A DNA stretch of 41,436 nt from Rhizopus sp. PT2906 (lineage: Eukaryota; Mucoromycota; Mucoromycetes; Mucorales; Rhizopodaceae), in contig JAMYHX010000391.1 in NCBI GenBank assembly GCA_025529335.1, positions 1-41,436 on the forward strand. The letters run 5' to 3'. A program made the position numbers and the translations under genes. Positions within the stretch are counted from its first letter, which is position 1. Every line of letters begins with the position of its first letter. The notes beneath the pieces were generated by a model. It did no database searches and was not told the DNA's origin. It saw nothing but the letters and a program-made list of their open reading frames with translations. This document shows, in pieces, positions 1 to 10,438 of this stretch.

Positions 1-331
1 ACGAGGATCACTACACCTCCTATTTTATAATATTGCATATGTTATGCATATGTATGCCACGCTGTCAAGAGACTCAATTTGTTCATTGTCGGAATCTAAA
101 CGACTCCTTTTTTTTTCTATATGGACAATTAGGAGAAAAGATGAAAGAAACAGAACAATAAGATGAGCCTGAATGGTAAATAAACATCTTTATGATTACC
201 AAATATATACACTTCTCCTATTTTATTTCTTTCCCACCTTGATTAATATTACATGTATATATTTGATATTGATTGTACAATTTTCGCGCCAATATTTTTG
301 CTCCTTAATAAATTGAAAAAAAAGGGGGTGC
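1..331. other. Left-edge intergenic AT-rich DNA
   Basis: No open frame with gene-like content was seen on either strand. It is the 3' flank of the SCOC-like gene that ends at 332. It contains A/T runs and TATA-like stretches only. Confidence 0.5.
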
Positions 332-716
332 TTAATGAGGAGAAGAAGCATCTGTTTGACGCAAGGATATGTTATTTGAATTCACTGCTCCATTTGTTGC
401 ACCAAATACAGCAGTTGATGTAAGGGAATTATTGATATACTTTTGTAGTAATTGATTTTCTTTTAACAATGATTGATGTTCATTCCTTGCTGCATCCACT
501 TTATTTATCATTCCTTTTTTTTTTTCATTTAGTTTCAGAATGTTCTTTATTTATACTGTTTACCTTTTAACTGTCCTTGTAATTCAAGTACCCGTCTTTT
601 TCCTTATTTTAGTCTTGTGTAATAACTTTTTATTATTATTTAACTTACCTGACAAGTTCTTCTCTTTCTTCATTATCAACAATAGTATCAAGATCTTCAA
701 AAGCAGATTCTGTCAT
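332..716 (-). CDS. SCOC: Short coiled-coil protein (SCOC / SLO1 family), 93 aa
   Basis: Three exons on the minus strand: 716-649, 595-564 and 513-332 (introns 53 and 50 nt; middle exon only 32 nt). They sum to 282 nt, giving 93 residues and a TAA stop. The start MTESAFEDL is acidic. Residues about 25-62 form a heptad-like coiled coil (LELQGQLK...INKVDAARNEHQSLLKE), followed by ENQLLQKYINN, which matches the SCOC/DUF2205 signature ENQ-L-QYI-NLM, and then a short polar tail. In animals SCOC acts at the Golgi and in autophagy as a small coiled-coil dimer interacting with Arl1 and FEZ1; the fungal role is inferred from family only. The longest unspliced open frame in this interval runs antisense (540-764) and is spurious. 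The 32-nt exon makes it easy to miss. It is tandem with and downstream of the ArAE gene. Confidence 0.75.
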
Positions 717-982
717 TTCGATAATTGTTGTCAGATCAAGTCCAAGCTAATTAGACAAAAATAAATAAATAAATATATATATAGAGAGAGAGATTGCTAA
801 TCAGTATAAAAAAAAAAAGATGAGTTTGTAAAATGCCTGTCAATAAGGCATTAAAAAAAAGTGAGTGGGTTGCCTATTTCTATCTCAGCAACACCCCCCT
901 TTATTTTCTTTCTGCACACACATACAAACAATGAAAATTGGGTATAGTTCAATTCCCGTTTATGCACCAAAAAAAGGGCACA

Positions 983-3900
983 TTATGGATGCCAATGTTC
1001 TTTAAAGGCTTCCTCTGGATAATGAATGAATTCGTCTATTTGTTTGGCCCTGTCCGCATAAGGACTTTCACCCAAGATAAATCGTATCAAGCGTGTAAGA
1101 TGCTCTAGCTCGTCAATCATTTCTTGTGTAGATGAAGCCATAGCAAACCAAGTCAAATTTCGAAATTTAACCCACTGCTTCTTACTCGTCCTTCGATGCT
1201 CCATTAGTTTGGCACGTGCTGATCGTGGTGATGGCATATAGACAGGTAAAGGTGACTTCGATTTCAAAGATATGGCCAAAGTATGAAAGGTCAAGAGTAT
1301 GGCAGCAATCTATTTGTTTTTGTTATCAGTAACTTGGAAGGATGTGTATCCTTTGATTACGTACCATGTCATGACGTTCTGTATGATACTCTTTTGCGCA
1401 TACGTCATGTTTCACCACCAGCGGCATCTTGATGAGGGCAATTCGAGTACTCAACATTCGATCTAATAAGTTACGCATGCATATAATAATTTCTTTATAG
1501 AACGCCTTTGGAAATGGCCCACGTATACGAGGTTCATTGTCTGTTAATTCTAGCAGAACTGAGCATGCATCAATCGCCTTTTGAATCTTGCTTTCCATCT
1601 TTTCTCCTTTGACGATATCTTCGGTACTGGGTATCGAGCGTGGATCGTGGTATAGATAAGATCCCATAATAAATATATAATAATCTTCAAGTTGAGCCAG
1701 GCATGCTCCAATCGATTTACGAACCATATGTCGTGCTACAAATGGCCAAACCAACCTTTATCAAGTTTAATATCTCCTTTTTTTTTTAAAAAAAAAAAAT
1801 ATAACTTACGAGTTGAGTAACAAGGCAACACATACACCTACAATAAGTGTCAAGGTTCGTTTCCTAAATTAAATATAAAAAACAAGTCAGTCTCCTTTTT
1901 TTTTTTTTTCACAAAATGACATCAACAAAAAGCTTTACCAGACTGTCTCCGCAATAGTTTCGTTTAGAGGTGGAGATGCAAACCGACTCAGGGCAACGAC
2001 TTCATAGGTAGTTAAACAGACGATACCTACTTTATTATATGTGCTTCCTAAATGAATGTAAAAGGAAGGTAAAGCTAAGAGTTTTGTGTGTCGTGAGTTT
2101 TCAAGCTTGCCAAAATTTAAAATTTTTATTTGTTTGTTTATACCTAAAAGTACAGCAAATATACCAAGTAGGTACGGACTGCCACCTCCTGCCTCTAATG
2201 CAGCCCACCCTGTCATGGCGCCAACGACTGTACCGACAATACGCCAGAAACTAGCCTCCAAGGTTCCACCACTAGAACAAAAAAAAAAAAGTTTAACCTA
2301 CAGATACATAGATTGCAATGTGACACATACCTTGTAGGGTTCATGATGGCAATCACAGTCATAGGCGCCCATTGTCCTCTGATATTATAGTACCAATCTA
2401 CAGAAGACGGCACAAAGGCAGGAATACTCAACACAATGACAGCCACAGCCATCTTGAGAGCAAATTTGAACTCGTATTTAGTAAAGAGCTGAAGCTGTTT
2501 CCAGATACCATAACGAATACGTAGTATGATCGGCAACTTTTCCTTTTCCTCTTCCTCATTCTTTGTTTTCTGTGACTGGTCGGTGTGTTGTGCGCCGTCA
2601 GGTACAAAGATGCGTATATCTCTTGGTGCATCATTACTCGTATCAGAAGCGCGCCGAAAACTAGATTGACGACGACGACGCATCATGATGGGTGAAGCAT
2701 CATCATTATTCACTCCTGCACTGCTTCTCCTACTTCTTGTCGGTTTCAGGCTGGTATCGGTCTGCAGTTTGGTCAGCATATAGTCATCTTCCTGGACCAT
2801 CTTTTTGGGCTCTTCCTTGGGTATCAGGTTGGTCAAAGTAGCTTATATTATCATGTTAATTCATTATTCATACATAACAGACATTAACCATACCTAACGT
2901 GTATCCTCCCTTGTCTCTAGTACTCTGATGATTGTTTCCACTTGCCCACTTACGCCACATCTTGATACTTGGCACAGGCATGTACAGATGCTTTTTCTTT
3001 TTACCCCTAAAGCTTGTCTTTCTCGACTGCAACCTTAACTCATCCATCTGAAGCGTCAGTTCTTGTAGCTCATTTGCGGCTTCACGCATAGTAAAGATGA
3101 AAAAGAAGACAAGAAAAAGCTCTTGTCGCATACCAAGGTCCAATGATTTAGAATGAATTCGATCATAGAGCGCGTGCATTCGGTTTCTTTCTGATTTATC
3201 AAACTGAATGATGGCCAGACGAATACTCTGAGAACAGTCGCATTTCGTGTTCCCTCGGTGTCTCTCGATCGTCTTTTGCTCTTCGTTTCTGGTAGAGTCC
3301 TTGGTGATGTTGAGGGTGTGAAACAAGAAGGATTTCCAGGTCTGTCGAATCGAGACATCATCTTCTGCATCCATGTCAAATTCGTTCGTGATGCTGTCAC
3401 TGACGCATTCGAGAGCATTGGCACAGTCGATCGAAAGCTCCATCAGAGGGTCTCTCAGACTATCGAGGTAGGTCAACAGTAAATGACGTTGCTCGAACTC
3501 TGTCTGTTTTCTTGTCTTTTGCGGTGGTTTTGGCTTCGGAACCGAAAGTTTGGCCAGATTTAAGAACGACTTGATAGACGTGACCGATCGTTGGTTGTGT
3601 TCTCCATAATCTTCGTCTTCTGAGACATGGGTTGATGACGGCCTTGAGTTCGCACGTGAGCTCGCACGCGAGGTCGGACGGGACGTGCCTCGTGGCGTGG
3701 CGGTGCCCGAGATGCACCTTCCGCTCAGAAAGTCGTCAGTCGCACGCAACGAGGTGCGTAACAGGTTCAGATCTTCTTCACTATATGACCGTCGGTTCGG
3801 GAACGATCCATCTTCGTGGTGCTCGCCTTCCTCGCTTTCACATTCCTTCATCTCTGCCTGAAGAGCCTCGACAGCGCTTTCAAAGAGCTCTCGCTCTGTC

Positions 3901-5014
3901 TTTAGGCAACTGCCAAGAATGCTCAAATGTCGCGTCAGTCGGTCGAGAGATTTTCGCACTTGGCGGAGCTGTTGTGGCCGTATAAACGAGTATGAGATTT
4001 CGTACTTTGCTTCACGGTAGGCCGTCTTGACCTTGGTCATGCCCTTTCGCATCTTGGCTGAGATGCCATCGACTACTTCTTCAGGTACAAGTTCGGACGT
4101 AGGATCTAGAAAGAATTGTTTGGTGATCATGTGTAGCATGTCCTTGCTACTCGTGAGAGTTTCTTTTAATGCTCTGCCTATTCGTCCATAAAAAGGTAAG
4201 TCCTTTGTCTTTTCATAAAAAAAAAAAAAATAAAAAATATACCTAATCCATCCACAGCCGTCTCTGGCCAAAAGACAAGATTAACAAAGAGCGCAATAGC
4301 ATGACCCATCAGGAGAGGTATACCATAATTCAAGGGCAAATCAAAGGGTACGTAAAGATAATCAATGCTTCTAGACATGGCAAAGATTTGGATGATCATG
4401 AACTGAAGTGAGAAAAAGTGAAATTTGGGATAGGCCTGACGTAGCATCTGTGCACCAAAGATACCCACAAACAGAAAGACAACATTAATCACTCGGCCTA
4501 TAGGTTGAGACTGATAGGTGTCTTGATGCGCCACGTTATAAGCAACGGATGCAGCCATGCCTGCCAACGCATAGAGCACAGCCACGACAACACCGAGGAC
4601 AGCTGTGATGGTCGCGTCAAACTGTGCGCCCATGGTACGCCCAGGGTGACTAAAGAGCATCGCGGTCACGGCAAAGAAGGGCGCTGGTCCAAGAAAATGT
4701 GTGACAGGATAGACCAGGCTGAAAAGTGAAGATAGAAAATAAGCAATGGTGCATTTCAACACTCTTCTGACAATTCGGCCAGGAAATTTGGCAGAAAGAT
4801 ACTCGAGTATTCTCTCCTTCCGAGATGGCTCTTTTGGTGTGTCTTCTTCTTCATCTTCGTCACAGTCAACAGGAGGTTTAGGAAAGACTGGACAGAAACG
4901 TTGTTCTAATTCAATTGGGAATTGCACTTTTATCTTGGTTGGACGTATTGCCTCAGTCGTTGTTGAAGTGTCTTCCTCTGTACTCGAGTCGCTGTTGTCT
5001 CCTATGGTAAACAT
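983..5014 (-). CDS. ArAE/FUSC-like membrane protein with DUF2421 C-terminus (Bre4-like), 1191 aa
   Basis: Eight exons: 5014-4243, 4177-2894, 2841-2331, 2271-2144, 2047-1939, 1863-1810, 1755-1365, 1309-983; 3576 nt, phases consistent throughout. The N-terminus is acidic and Ser/Thr-rich (1-65). A first membrane block covers about 86-250 (ITAVLGVVVAVLYALAG, LPLNYGIPLLMGHAIALFVN), ending in WPETAVDGLGRALKETL, typical of fungal ArAE_2_N proteins. A cytosolic coiled region follows, with an SR-rich stretch near residues 415-440 (repeated S-R-x-S) and acidic patches, then a second membrane block at about 815-960 (LKMAVAVIVLSIPAFV, QWAPMTVIAIMNPT) and a soluble DUF2421-type tail. Relatives include the yeast brefeldin-A-sensitivity protein Bre4 and plant/bacterial aromatic-acid exporters. 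Substrate is unknown. The first membrane half ends with the exon-1 splice (acceptor at 4179-4178), which was chosen to give the conserved GLGRALKETL junction. Confidence 0.88.
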
Positions 5015-5376
5015 TTTTTTTATTTGCAGTGACTCTTGTTCTCTTTTGGGTTCAACAATTATCGCCGGATCAGAAAATCTGTCAAGTTGTGAGTGTTAGT
5101 AAATTTTTTTGTACTGATCAATATGAATTGAACCCCCTAATTTTTCATTCATAAACAGTCTTTACACTTGGTCATCTTTTTCAGACAACGGCGGATTATT
5201 CATATGTAGTGTGTGTGTGTGTCTATCAATTTAAAAAGAAAAAAAGAAAAACTTTTTGAACTGACTATAAATACTGAAAATGCAATCTACAATTCCTTAA
5301 TTGGCTAGTGTAATAAAGATTCAGTGTCATTCCCGTTTTTTCAAAGAGATCCGTTTATTTTTCATTTTTCTTTCTT
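5015..5376. promoter_or_regulatory. Intergenic region: ArAE 5' flank and Rpt5 3' flank
   Basis: No gene seen. It contains a (GT)n run near 5208-5223 and A-rich stretches. It should hold the ArAE promoter (minus strand) and the Rpt5 terminator. No specific operator was recognised. Confidence 0.4.
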
Positions 5377-6892
5377 TTAAGCATAGTATTGCAATGTCAT
5401 CTTCTTCTTGGCTTGTACTTCTTGAATAGCTTCCATAAAGTCTTCATGAGTAATTTCAACTGCTCCTCGACGTAATGCTAGCATACCACCTATTATTGGA
5501 TAAAAAATGTCAATATAAAAAATGTATACATTTGTTCTAGACACTTACTTTCAACACACACAGCTTTACATTGAGCACCATTAAATTCGTCACAACATCT
5601 AGCTAATTCTTCAAAGTTGACATCTTTACTAACATTCATCTTTCTAGAGTGGATTTGCATAATACGAGCTCTGGCTTCTTCATTTGGAAGAGGGAATTCA
5701 ATCTTACGATCCAAACGACCTGAACGTAATAAGGCAGGATCCAAAATATCAATACGATTGGTGGCAGCAATGACTTTAATACGATCATCAGATGAGAAAC
5801 CGTCGAGTTGATTCAAGAGTTCCAACATGGTACGTTGTACTTCACGATCACCGGATTTCTCAGAGTCAAAACGCTTGGTACCAATAGCATCCAGTTCGTC
5901 AATAAATATAATCGCTGGTGACTTTTCTTTGGCCAACTCAAAAGCATCACGAACTAATTTGGCACCATCACCAATAAACATTTGCACTAACTGAGGTCCA
6001 GCTAACTTGAGGTATGTGGAGTTTGTTTGAGCAGCACATGCTCTTGCTAGCAGTGTTTTACCAGTACCTGGTGGTCCATACATCAATACACCCTTGGGTG
6101 GTCTAATACCGAGGTTTTTGAATCTATCAGCATGCGTCATAGGCAAAACAACAGCTTCGACTAGTTCTTCAATCTGTTTGTCTAATCCACCAATGTCGTT
6201 GTAATCTTCTGTGGGTTTTTCATCAACTTCCATTGCCTTTACTCGAGAATCATATTCTGCAGGAAGCTTGTCCAAAATCAAATAACTGTCTTTATTCACA
6301 CCAATCAAATCTCCTGGTTTTAATTCAGCAGGGTCAACTAAACCGATTAGCGGCAGGAAGATAGTCTATAGTGACAGTTAGTTTGAATTGTATTGCTTTG
6401 TAAGTAAGCTTTTTTACTTGTCGTGTAGAAGTCTTGATGACAGCGCATTTTCCTTTTACTTGCCCATCTAAATCAACATTAGCACCTTCAGTTTCATTCT
6501 CTTCTTGGTCAGGATCAACATCAAGCAACTGTCAAAAGAATTGTATTAGTAATGTGTACAAATATAAAATATCCAACTTACTTCAACAACATTGCCGACA
6601 AGGTAAGGAAGTTGTTTGTTCATCTTGATTTTTTCCTTATTATCCTTTATTCTTTCTTTCATAGCAGCTTGTTCATGCTGCAGTCTGACTATTTCTGATT
6701 TCATAATCTATATCATCCCGGTTAATGACTACGCGTCTCTTTTTTATGGTTTGATAAGCTTACCTTAATTTCGTTTTCTAATAAACGAGTTCTGTTTGTA
6801 ATTTCTTCAGGCGATAAACGAAGAATATCTTGACCAATATCTTGATCGTCATTATCACCTTCCCACAAAGATTTATCTTCCAAAGTTGTCAT
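5377..6892 (-). CDS. RPT5: 26S proteasome regulatory subunit Rpt5 (PSMC3, AAA ATPase), 431 aa
   Basis: Exons 6892-6764, 6707-6582, 6528-6418, 6365-5549, 5489-5377; 1296 nt. The N-terminal coiled coil (EIK/IMKSEIVRLQHEQAAMKER) leads into the OB fold (ANVDLDGQVKGKCAVIKTS), then the AAA domain: Walker A GPPGTGKT near residue 219, Walker B IIFIDELDAIG, sensor and arginine-finger region ATNRIDILDPALLRSGRLD. The C-terminus LQYYA is an HbYX-type tail, which in this family docks into the 20S alpha ring and opens the gate. Identity as Rpt5 rather than another Rpt rests on the LLDVDPDQEE, TEDYNDIGGLDKQIEEL and AKKKMTLQYYA segments and on length (yeast and human about 434-439 aa). The start at 6892 (MTTLEDKSLWEGD) is preferred; an upstream in-frame ATG at 6958 lies in promoter-like low-complexity sequence. 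Confidence 0.97.
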
Positions 6893-6986
6893 TTTATGAA
6901 GCTTTTTAATAAAAAAAAAAGAGAGAGAGAGAGACAGATACAGGCAATTACGCAACACAACAGTGCGAAATACTCAAAAAACGAGT

Positions 6987-7005
6987 CACGTCAAGAGCCA
7001 CGTCA
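6987..7005. promoter_or_regulatory. Two direct CACGTCA (CRE-like) sites in a shared divergent promoter
   Basis: CACGTCA occurs at 6987-6993 and again at 6999-7005, 12 bp apart start to start, inside the 166-bp gap between the Rpt5 start (6892, minus) and the eIF3f start (7059, plus). The reverse reading TGACGTG resembles ATF/CREB-type bZIP sites. Binding is inferred, not shown. Confidence 0.4.
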
Positions 7006-7058
7006 CTTGATTGCCGTTTTTGAAATCTTCTCAAATTTTTTTTTCTTTATTATACACC

Positions 7059-8136
7059 ATGACTACCAAGTTGGACACTTTGACAGTAAACTTCTCCAGT
7101 GCACCCTACCAGCGTGCTTTTACTGCATCTACTAGCCCTGTTGTCTTGTTTAATATCCTGGATCATTACTTGCGCCGCAATGAACCCGAAACTAAAGTTG
7201 TTGGTGCCATTTTAGGTGCTCGAAGCACCGATGGTACTGAAGTAGAGATCCGAAATGCTTTTGCCTTGATTTATACTACCGAAGAAAATGAAATTAGCCT
7301 TGACAGAGAACATTATCGTACCATGTACGAATTACATCAACGAGTTAATCCAGAAGAGATTATTCTTGGTTGGTATACTGCTGGAAAAGACCTGACTCCT
7401 TCTTGCACTCCCGTACAATCTTTCTTTGCTGAAGATACGTCTCCCTTCCAACCTATTCACATTACTGTTGATATTGATGCTCTCTTCAAGAGTTCTGATA
7501 TGGGTCTCTCTGCCTATGCTTGGTAACATACATCTAGAGAATATTGTCACCTTTATCTAACTCTATTTTTTTTTTGTGTGTGTAGTGCTCCTGTTGGATT
7601 TTCTAGCAAGCCAGGAGACTGCTTATTCTTGCCTGTCCCATGTGGAGTGAAATACCTTGATGCTGAAAGAAGTGGATGTAACTATAATACTTTCAATCGT
7701 GCCTTATTTTTTGTTTACTGACATGTTTTTTTTTAAAAAAAAAAAGTGGATATGCTTGCCTCAGCCAAATCAAACGATAACCGTACTGCCTCATTAATCT
7801 CAGATATGGATCATCTTGAAATTGCTGTCACTAAGCTTCAGGAAATGCTCGAAAGAATCAGTAAATATGTTGATGGTGTTGTCGTAAGTGATTTGATAGG
7901 TTGACTCAAAGCAGAATGATTGAATATTTGTATAGAATGGTGAAGTGCAACCTAATAATGCCATTGGCAGATACATCATGGATACCGTCTCCGTTGTGCC
8001 CAAGATTGACAGCACATCATTCGAAAAAATGTTCAATTCTCACTTGCAAGACCTCTTGATGGTAGTTTATCTTGCCAATATGACACGTACACAACTCGCT
8101 GTTGCGGAGCGTTTACAATTATTGGTTCCAAACTAA
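7059..8136 (+). CDS. eif3f: Translation initiation factor eIF3 subunit F (MPN domain), 297 aa
   Basis: Exons 7059-7522, 7586-7677, 7747-7883, 7936-8136; 894 nt. An MPN/Mov34 domain spans about residues 15-145 (VVLFNILDHYLRRNEPETKV, VGAILGARSTDGTEVEIRNAF, NPEEIILGWYTAGKDL). The JAMM metal-binding motif of active MPN+ proteases (H-x-H...S...D) is absent: the corresponding stretch reads GWYTAGKDLTPSCTPVQSFF, as expected for the structural eIF3f subunit. The C-terminal part (FEKMFNSHLQDLLMVVYLANMTR...LAVAERLQLL) matches the eIF3f helical bundle that joins the eIF3 octamer core. The start after TATACACC fits MTTKLDTL; the extra upstream in-frame ATG at 7011 would add low-complexity leader residues. 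Confidence 0.95.
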
Positions 8137-8833
8137 TATCTATACATATACATCCATATATAATCATACTCTTTTAAAGAAAAATGTTGAATTTGTAAAA
8201 GAAGACTGCCATGTTGAGCCTTGTATCACTTGTAGAGGCAATAAATTGTACTTTTTTATTTCATACGTCTAACAGGCTTTTCCTTTGACTAAAAAAAAAA
8301 AAGCTCCACTTTAATACGAATTTAGATGGTTTATGGAAGGTTCAGCACTTTTCCCCTCCTCCAAATGGCTCTTCTTGCAAGGAGGTAAGCCGAACTCCTT
8401 TCCGAAAAAAAAAAATAAAAATAAAGGGTAAACATAAAAGAAATGGAATGAGAAAGATCCCTTTTATATCTTTCTAAAGGAATGATTGGATAATGAACCG
8501 GATTGACAATATATCAAAAGCCACGGATATGAACAATGTGTGATCTTTTGTTGTCAACTGGGCGAACTTGACAGCACCTTTGATTAGCATATCACTGCAA
8601 TTTATGGTGAACTGATGTAGGTTCAATTAAACAATTGTTAGTCAGCATATACTCTTGACCGAGCTGTTCATTGTATTAAGAAGAGGGAATGTTTGGGAGT
8701 CAAAGAGCATAGACAAGAATGCTTTTCTCTTTTTGTCCTGATAAGAAAAAAAAGGGGGGGAGCGGGAATTGATTGCTGCTGAGCATAATTTTTTCTTGAT
8801 CAAAAAACGAGGCTTTTATTGTATATTTATAGT
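8137..8833. other. Convergent 3' intergenic region between eIF3f and pacC
   Basis: No protein-coding frame was seen. It contains several A-runs (8290-8302, 8405-8425, 8743-8752) and C/T-rich patches near 8350-8400. A small RNA cannot be excluded, but I recognised no convincing snoRNA boxes or tRNA arms. Confidence 0.4.
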
Positions 8834-10438
8834 TTAAACACGGAGTTGATCTTTTTGTTTGAAACTTGTGTTTGCCCATTCACTCAACTGTCTTAGTAAT
8901 TTTTGATGCTTTTCAATCTTATCCAATGATGGGTAAAGTATTGACGATTCTTTCTTTTTCTCAATCGATAAATCGGACATATCGCTCACCAAAAGATCCA
9001 AGACATCTTTACTAACAGATGACGTTTTCTTGGCAGATGGCTCGGCAGTTTCTTCTTTAGTTTGCATCACTTTCTTGTCATTTACAGACAACGTACTTGA
9101 AAATACATTCATCATTGTCGTAACATTCTTTTTAGTTTCATGTGTCACAATCGTAGGTTTAAATGCCTCGGCGACTTTTTCTTCCTTGGCATGAGTGGTT
9201 GGCGTTTTATATTTGACGTCTTCTTTTGTACTTCTCAAATTGCATGTTGTACGGATATCAGGAGTAAATAGGTTAGAGGCCATACCAGGTACGGCTGTGT
9301 AGTGATGTCTTTGCCCGTTCATCTTCAAGTCAGGAGTGTAACTGTATTGGCTATAGTTATTATCCATGACAGGATAATCATTATATAATTGGTTGTCATA
9401 TTGCAATTGCTCTTGTTGATTAAATACTTGTTGAGTTGCCAAGTCAGCAGATTGTATACTTGGATAAGAACGAACATACAAGTCCTGTTCTGGATATATA
9501 ACATCTTGGGGTTCATTAAATTGTAATAGTACGTCAGCATATTGATTATGTTGTTGTAGTTGTTCTTGCTGTTGTTTTTGTTGTTCAGAGTAAGGGCTCT
9601 GAATTTGTTCTGTTAATTGAGATAACCAAAGATTGAAGTTATTCAATTGCTCCTGACTGCTGATATTAAGTGAACTTGGACATATTGAACCATTATCAAC
9701 TAATGCTTGAAGCATATCTAGATTATTCATCATTTCTATTATAAGGCATTAAAACCTATTTATGGAAACACACACACACACTCTATTACCTGTGTCATAG
9801 TCTGTTTTTAGTTCTCCTTCATTAAACATCAGCTGTTGAATGAATTCATTTGAGTTATATTGAGGTGGTGTACATGGCTCTTGCCTCATATCATATACAT
9901 CTGATCGTGGTGATATTACGGGTTGCATCCAAGAGTCTATATAGACAAAAAGTGAATATACAATACTAAAACTCATCATCTGATACATACCATCGGAATA
10001 AGTTGTACTATGAGGAGGGGAAATAGGTAATCTAGCATGAGACATGGAAGAGGATTGAGGTGATAAGGATGGATTCATTCCACCTGTTTGAGGCTTTAAT
10101 GTGTCGTTATTTTCATCATGAATCTTTTCATGCTTTTTCAAGTCTTGAGGACGTTTAAACGATTTATCGCAATACTACACACAATGAATAAAAGACTTAT
10201 TATATGATCAATATTCACTTACAGCGCAATGATGAGGCTTTGAAGGAACATGAACTCTAAGGTGGCTGGTAATATGGTCTCTTTTGATAACAGACACATC
10301 ACAATCTTCCCAATGACAAGTTAAGCATAAGTTACCAGTTGATTTTCTACCAACGTGGTCATTCGTCAAGTGACTATAGAGCTGTTCAGGGTCACTAAAT
10401 AGCTTTGTACAGCCTTTCCAACGACAACAGTGCTGCAT
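8834..10438 (-). CDS. pacC/rim101: PacC/Rim101 pH-response transcription factor, three C2H2 zinc fingers, 482 aa
   Basis: Exons 10438-10223, 10174-9991, 9936-9790, 9735-8834; 1449 nt. Finger 1 uses C5, C10, H23, H28; finger 2 C41, C46, H59, H63; finger 3 C71, C74, H87, H91. The phrases HVGRKST, KRDHITSHLRVHVP and KSFKRPQDLKKHEK are near-diagnostic for PacC/Rim101, the factor that is processed at alkaline pH and binds GCCARG. The rest is Gln/Asn/Tyr-rich (about 165-290), then a Lys/Ser/Thr-rich region, ending in LLRQLSEWANTSFKQKD. The protein begins only four residues before finger 1, unlike ascomycete PacC, which has a long N-terminal arm. Either this form is short, or CATGCAG just upstream is an acceptor for a missed first exon. 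Tandem CA repeats sit in intron 3. Confidence 0.9.

Noticed and set aside
540..764. Plus-strand 74-aa frame
   Set aside because: Antisense to the SCOC exons and introns; composition is hydrophobic by chance.
938..968. tRNA-like B box (GTTCAATTCCC)
   Set aside because: No pairing T stem, acceptor stem or A box upstream.
6893..6958. Upstream in-frame ATG for Rpt5
   Set aside because: Adds Ser/Leu/Phe low-complexity residues encoded by promoter-type repeats; family members start at the MTTLEDKS-like position.
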